This document shows positions 58,707-64,000 of a stretch of 64,000 bases of DNA, one piece after another. Where the stretch lies: assembly GCF_001625215.2 (NCBI RefSeq), contig NC_030383.2:3484779-3548778 (forward strand), in the 5' to 3' direction. Origin of the DNA: Daucus carota subsp. sativus (taxonomy: Eukaryota; Streptophyta; Magnoliopsida; Apiales; Apiaceae). Each line of letters starts with the position of its first letter. Position 1 is the stretch's first letter. The position numbers and the translations under genes were made by a program. Under the pieces are notes generated by a model. The model was not told where the DNA came from and searched no databases. It saw nothing but the letters and a program-made list of their open reading frames with translations.

Positions 58707-59296
58707 TTTAAAATTCGGATTTCTGCCGTCACAATTTGAAATTTTGAATTATTATTGTGAATCCCGAGGAACAAGGTGGGGGTGTTTAGAAGATCGAACC
58801 AAATCTAAAACAAGCGACTTGACTCGAAAAAGAATTAGACAACCACATTTTCCTCGCATAAATGGATGCAAACATGGCCTTGTTAATGCGTTTGTTATCT
58901 TCCGCCATTTTTTATTAATAAATTAATCAACAACAAACAAGGTAAATTAGAAGAATAAATGGTTGGAAAAGGACCGGCCAACTATATATTTATAAGTACG
59001 TTTCACCTGCTACTTTTTTTCTGTTCAAGAATCACGAACTCGAAATGTTTAACACGATATTAGGTGAGAGTTGAGATACGTTTCCTTCTATATTGCAATT
59101 ATTCTCTCACAGTACTACCTGGCATTTTTCTAATAATAAAATCGTAATAATTATTGATTGTATTTAGGTCACAGGTAGGCCGTAAAGAGCTCGTCCCTCG
59201 GCTTAAAAAAAACTCTGGTTCAAATTTAATTCGATTCACAAACATGTTGATATTAATTGCAAGATTACATATCGATATATAGATATAAGAAGAGTA

Positions 59297-59579
59297 CTCC
59301 CTCCGTCCCTCCCAATTCTTATCGAATGGGTTGGGCACGGAGGTTAAGGAATATGTATAAAGTATTGAAAAAGAGAATGAAAAGTGAGTGAAGTGGTGGG
59401 ATCCGTTGACTTTTAATGTATAAAAAGAAGATAGTGGAGTAAAAGTAGTGTGAAAAGGAAAGAAAAAGTGAGGAAGTGGTGGGACCCATGGACTATTTTT
59501 GGTAAGTTTTGAAATGTAAAGAATTGGATGGGACATCCAAAAAAAAGAAAGTGTAAAGAAATGGGTGGGACGGATGGAG
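59297..59579. mobile_element. Stowaway MITE inside a retroposon target duplication
   Basis: CTCCCTCCGTCCCTCCC at the left and GGTGGGACGGATGGAG at the right are inverted repeats, with TA at 59295-59296 and 59580-59581. Excising it rejoins AAGAAGAGTA and TCAATT into the left target duplication of retroposon copy C. The minus-strand ORF at 59099-59536 overlaps it and is not a gene. Confidence 0.92.
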
Positions 59580-59587
59580 TATCAATT

Positions 59588-61660
59588 AAGAATCACCCTT
59601 TCATCCCTCGCATGTAATGGTCGACTATTTCGAACACCATAAATATTTATATAATCACATATGTGCATTTTATTGGTCTTCTAATCACAAAGATGATGAT
59701 AAACATAAACCAGTGCAGCCGAAGAAGACAGTAAAAATGGACGTCCCTGCAGAATCATCTTCACATGCTTCACCTGTATGTATATTCCTCATCACTTCTT
59801 ATTATCCTCTTCAATTACTGTTAATTATCAATCTATATCGTTGATGCTGGCTGTTTATTATTTTAGTTTGCTGTAATTTGTTATGTTTTATATGTATTAA
59901 TGGCTATTGAAAAGTTACCACTGCACAACAAAAATGAATGAGTTGAATTCAAATCCGGCCAACTCGTCGCCGTTCACCCCACTCTCCTTCTTGGAAAGAG
60001 CCGCCGTCGTTTACGGCGACACTCCCTCTCTCATCTACAACCAAACCACCTACACTTGGTCTGGTTTGCAATATATTCGCTAATCGGCATGATTATGATC
60101 ATGGCTCAAGAAATCGCTCCCGACGTGTATTTTCATCTTTTAAAGATGTCGATGTTGATCGTTGTTCTGATCGATTTGTTAATTGTCACTGAAGATTCCT
60201 TCTTTTCAAATTTGTTCATGACTGAGATCGAAAAAACAGGTGTGATCTTTTCAGAACACAGATCTTCATGTTTATGATTATGTGATGATTGAGTGATTTA
60301 CAATATATATATTATTGTGATGTGGTTCATATTTTATTTTTTTATGATTAGGTAAAATTGTGTAATTGAATCCTTCTTGTTTAGATTGTTATGTTTCTGT
60401 TTCGATTTTTATTTTCGTTTTATCTATTTTGTCCGAATTTGAAGAGATTGGATATGTGTATTCAATCTTATACTATATGATTAGTTTCATTTTACGTGTT
60501 ATGTATGCTCAGTGTCCCGGATGTTAATTTGTCGTTCTTGGATGGATGGTGGCGATGGTGGTGTAGTGGTGACGCAATTAATGCGCGTTGTTGAAGTTAG
60601 TTTATTCGGATTGACTTCTTGCATAAATTTAGTTTTAATTTTATAATTTTGGATATACTTGTTTTCAATAGTAGTATTTATTGATCATGATTTTAGTTTT
60701 TTAAATGACAAGTTGACTCTCTTAATTTGTTTATCTTTAAAATTTGAATTTTCACTAAATGTTTTGATTCGATTTTTTGTGTGTTCATTACAAGATTAAT
60801 TGTTGATAGTATCTTTATTGGTGATTATTGTACCTGAATTTCATAATTCATGGGGATCATTTAAGATGATTTTATTGTGCCTTGATAAGGTATTATTGTG
60901 CCTTTAAGAGCTGATTGATTGATTGGCGTATACCAAATTCAAATTGTGTTGATAATAATTATTAGCTATAATCTTGTTTTATTTGTTTCCCTAGATTTTT
61001 CCTTGTATATGTGTAGGTATATCTTAAATATTTTCCCAAATTTATATTATATTTTCTTTATTATTTTTAAATATTAATTAATATTATTTGTCAGTTATTT
61101 TCTGGTGAGATTTATTTTTATTATGTATTATGTTATTAGAAATCTAACCAAAGAGATCTCTTATCCTAACAAAAAATTTAAATTTTAGTTTATGTATTTT
61201 TGTCCTCAAAAGGATAGATTAGTATTTAGTATGTTTCTGTGGTATTGTGTGTCTAACCAAAGTTCTTACTTTGGTTAGACATTATAACTTTTCATTTGTA
61301 TCATATTTTTATAGTTCCTAATTATACTCTTACGTTTGAATAAGTTGTTATTTTATTATGTTTTTTTGTTTAGGAATTATATGTCATAATTGGTTTTAGT
61401 TCCCCCCACATATTTTTTACTTAATTTATCATTCTTATATTTCTTTTTGTTTACTTTGATTATCAGGAACTTGGAAAAAGACTTTACGGGTTTTCTTTTC
61501 GGACTTTAAAGTCTTATTATCTAAACGTCCGGAGATATCTTTGCGTATCTTTCGATTAGATGATAAACTTTATTGAATGAAAGTATTCCCTGAAGCGGCT
61601 TATTGTATCTATGATACAACTCATCTACGAGTATGTAGATCCCTGACAAAAAAAAAAAAA
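59588..61660 (+). mobile_element. LINE-family retroposon copy C carrying an acyl-activating enzyme fragment
   Basis: The right end is an A run (61649-61662) preceded by the family 3' end (TCTAAACGTCCGGAGATATC, CATCTACGAGTATGTAGAT) shared with copies A and B. AAGAAGAGTATCAATT follows the tail (61661-61676); the same 16 bases lie at the left edge, split by a Stowaway MITE (59287-59296 plus 59582-59587). The 5' half contains the start of an acyl-activating enzyme gene, so the copy is chimeric. Confidence 0.8.
59934..60083 (+). pseudogene. Acyl-activating enzyme (AMP-binding ligase) first-exon fragment
   Basis: The frame MNELNSNPANSSPFTPLSFL then ERAAVVYGDTPSLIYN and TTYTWS is the N-terminus of plant AAE/butyrate- or benzoate-CoA-ligase-like enzymes, with an intact ATG. 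Homology stops after TWS (about 60063) and the frame reaches TAA at 60081. The AMP-binding catalytic domain is absent, so it cannot encode an enzyme. It lies inside the retroposon bounded by target duplications. Confidence 0.85.
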
Positions 61661-61676
61661 AAGAAGAGTATCAATT

Positions 61677-62698
61677 CAAATTATTTTAGAATTTCCAAAA
61701 TTTTGTACTAGAGTCTTTAATCTTCTGTTACATTCAATTTTATACGTATTTTTCAATACTCGACACGCATTTAAATGTTCTAATAAGATATCAATTTTTT
61801 CCAAAATAAAAATTTAAATATTAAATTTTATTAAAAAAGAAAATTTTAAAAACAAATTACTCCCGGGCTGGTTGCACAGAAAAGTATGCACTATTCGTGA
61901 TTGAGATAACACAACTTGTTAATCTCAATGATGATTTCAGATTACAAAATTTGTGCTTTGTCCGTCTTGTAATACACACATTACAAAATTAAAATTAAAG
62001 TAAGAATTAATGTGATTAGCACCTACACACTGAAACACACACACATGTGCATGAATACACACATTGACAATCACAGAGAGGTCCAACTCAGTGGCCAGCT
62101 CAGATACACACTAGAGTGCCAATTTAAAGAAAAAACAGAAGGTTTCAATAAGCAGCTGTAAATAGGACCCTCCCACATTATAAATTGTAGACATGGGGGA
62201 TGCAAAAGGTGTGACAGATAAGGCCAGCCTCAGAGATCAGAGTGAATGATTGGGTTCCACAGTTAGATAATAGTACTAAATATTCACAGATGGAACTTAC
62301 AGATATTACATATACTCCACTTGGAGGCTCGTTCCGGGCATCTTCTTTGAATCTCCGAATCTTGTGCTTCGTAATATTTGTTATTCTCGGGTTTTCTCGG
62401 AAACAGCCTCTATACCTCGGAGAGTAGGTGTATCGGGGAATCAACACAAGTACATAGTTTTGGAATCGGTGCATCTCTGGCAACAATATAAAACTTGCAC
62501 CTCTAATTTCTAAATCATCACTTAGACACGACAAAGAAATTAAACTTTAATGACAAAAAACACATTCAAGTACATTTTTCAATGCTCTCAATACTTTCGA
62601 AGAACTTGAAAAAGGTGAAAATTTTCTTCCCTGCAGCCAAGATATTCCTGCACAAATATAGCATGAAAACTAATAAGCAAGAGATGATATCAAAAGAT
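61677..62698. other. Intergenic DNA with possible unidentified minus-strand exons
   Basis: On the minus strand the frame ending near 62305 reads KHKIRRFKEDARNEPPSGVY and runs into a GTAAGT donor, and near 62655-62580 a frame after TTTGTGCAG reads AAGKKIFTFFKFFESIESIE before a stop. They look protein-like but I cannot place them in a family or link them into a gene. Confidence 0.25.
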
Positions 62699-63027
62699 GG
62701 GTCATGGTCCCGAGCATTTATATGCTGGCAAGAGTTTATTCAACCTACACTTTTATAATCGTTGGATGATGTCTCGAACGGTCGGGATTATAACAAATTT
62801 CTGTTACGTCTTGCCGGACAACTAAAATGATTAATTTTCTGTTCTGCAGTTTTTTTAGCTAGACGACCGAAATGAGTATTTTACCTATTTAGCGGGGGGA
62901 AAGCGCGGGACGTCACAAAAATTTGTTATAATCCTGGCTATTAAATACATCATCCAGCGGCTATAAAACTGTAGGGTAGATAAACCCTCCCCAGCATATA
63001 CATGCCGGGGAGGCGGGGCCAGGACCC
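62699..63027. mobile_element. Foldback MULE-MITE
   Basis: Inverted arms of about 100 bp start GGGTCATGGTCCCGAGC and end GGGGCCAGGACCC, pairing through TATATGCTGG, TTTTATA-CG-TGGATGATGT and GGATTATAACAAATTT. TCAAAAGAT is duplicated exactly at 62690-62698 and 63028-63036, a 9-bp target. Confidence 0.92.
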
Positions 63028-63036
63028 TCAAAAGAT

Positions 63037-64000
63037 AATACAATTATCGAAATAGTGTTCTTCCAGTTCTGAACAAAAGAATTGGGAAGCTCACAGGTAT
63101 CATGATACAAATTTGGTTATCAGAAGTCTGAACCCCACTTACATGCTTAGTTTCCTATGAATATCTAAGAACTAAGGACTTATGTGGAGTGTGGACTACT
63201 ATTGCAAGTACCCTTGTCTTGCAACCAAATTTCTGACTTGAGGAGCAAAGGTTTTTTCTTCTTCTAACTTAGCTTGTTCATTGTGAACTGCCTTTGCCCT
63301 CTAGATTTCTGTCATGAAGTTCTTATAAACTTGTGCAGTAGAGGAGGTGAAAGTTGCTAGTAGCTCCACAAGGACCGCACTCAGCTTGCCGCTGGCTGTG
63401 ACTTGTATGTCCAGACAACGACTATTACATGTTCTAACGAACAACGTGCTCTTTACTTCAGATTCTAATAAACAACATGCTAATACCTGCCCCTGACCCC
63501 TTACTGCAGCTGCTGGGACGGAGTTAGCTGGGCTTCTTCTGAGAGTTATGTCATGATCACGCACCAGATGAGAGAGCTTTACATGGGCTTTCTAATTTAA
63601 ACAAAGCACATTATGTTTCCCTACCTTTCAGTTCAGGATGAAAAAGCCATCTATGCAATACCTGATTCTTTAACCTCCCCTGTGCGCTAAATTCAAAGAA
63701 TTAAGAGACTAGGAAGTTATAGTCAAGAGTTCTCCCAAATCTAATACTAATAATTTTTTCCCTGAGTTAAGAATACCGCCATCTCATCTTCTTTTAACTT
63801 GTTCTTGTTCCATTTTGGCTTTCCTTTTAAATTGTAGCTTTAGCAAAAGCATCAACTCCCTTCACATACTAATGTATTGCACTCCTCTATAGAATTGTAT
63901 TGTGCAAGATTCTATAAATTCTAGTGTGGTGACTCTGATTTTCAGGTCTCCTCTTCCCATATACACTTCGACCTGAAAATTCCATGCCTTTACCTATAAA
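63037..64000. other. Right edge, no gene identified
   Basis: A minus-strand open stretch at 63300-63210 (EEEKTFAPQVRNLVARQG) follows an AG and may be an exon of a gene beyond the window. The ORF at 63301-63564 (-) has no recognised domain. No firm call is possible. Confidence 0.25.

Overview
The window is nuclear DNA from a flowering plant, most likely a eudicot. AT-rich intergenic and intronic DNA is crowded with MITEs and retroposons, introns are GT-AG, and the proteins are plant families (dirigent, UGT, MLP, WEB, BiP, TOM1-like, SF3a). The species cannot be named from the sequence alone. All gene models were built by eye; each multi-exon model below is in frame across every junction and sums to whole codons.

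Layout: (1) 1-2701: 3' part of NDUFS6 (mitochondrial complex I), with a solo LTR in the intron at the left edge. (2) 2702-7137: repeats (Stowaway MITEs, SINE-like elements) around an intronless dirigent gene at 5257. (3) 7138-12400 (-): an eight-exon ATAD3 AAA ATPase with one GC-AG intron. (4) 12.4-20.2 kb: AT-rich, gene-poor, with tandem repeats, a LINE-family retroposon carrying a Tourist-like MITE, and a long inverted-repeat MULE-MITE. (5) 20231-23080 (+): an eight-exon ER BiP/HSP70 ending in HEEL. (6) 23.2-29.0 kb: nested transposons, in which a TIR element is interrupted by a hAT MITE and by a 5'-truncated LINE. (7) 29194-30660 (-): UGT73-like glycosyltransferase. (8) 31847-36818: SF3A1 (-) and SF3A3 (+) head to head across 560 bp. 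(9) 36.8-39.9 kb: duplicated block, three (TA)n-targeted elements, a UGT relic and a MULE-MITE. (10) 40489-45184 (-): exostosin-family glycosyltransferase, nine exons. (11) 46097-48776 (-): TOM1-like VHS-GAT protein. (12) 49699-50472 (-): MLP/Bet v 1 gene. (13) 51896-52210 (-): small secreted six-cysteine protein. (14) 54125-57705 (-): WEB-family coiled-coil protein. (15) 57.7-64 kb: repeats, including a retroposon that contains the first exon of an acyl-activating enzyme.

Gene relations: NDUFS6 and ATAD3 are both mitochondrial and neighbours. SF3A1 and SF3A3 are two subunits of the U2 snRNP SF3a complex and share one short intergenic region. From memory, NDUFS6/ATAD3 (At3g03070/At3g03060) and TOL1/exostosin (At5g16880/At5g16890) are also adjacent pairs in Arabidopsis, with ATAD3 (At5g16930) and WEB (At5g16730) paralogs nearby, so the gene backbone looks anciently conserved while dirigent, BiP, UGT, SF3a and MLP genes are interspersed. 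The most interesting material is the divergent SF3a pair, the LINE-tail retroposon family (one member carries an acyl-activating enzyme fragment and has a target duplication split by a later MITE), the BiP HEEL terminus, and the (TA)n-targeted element cluster.
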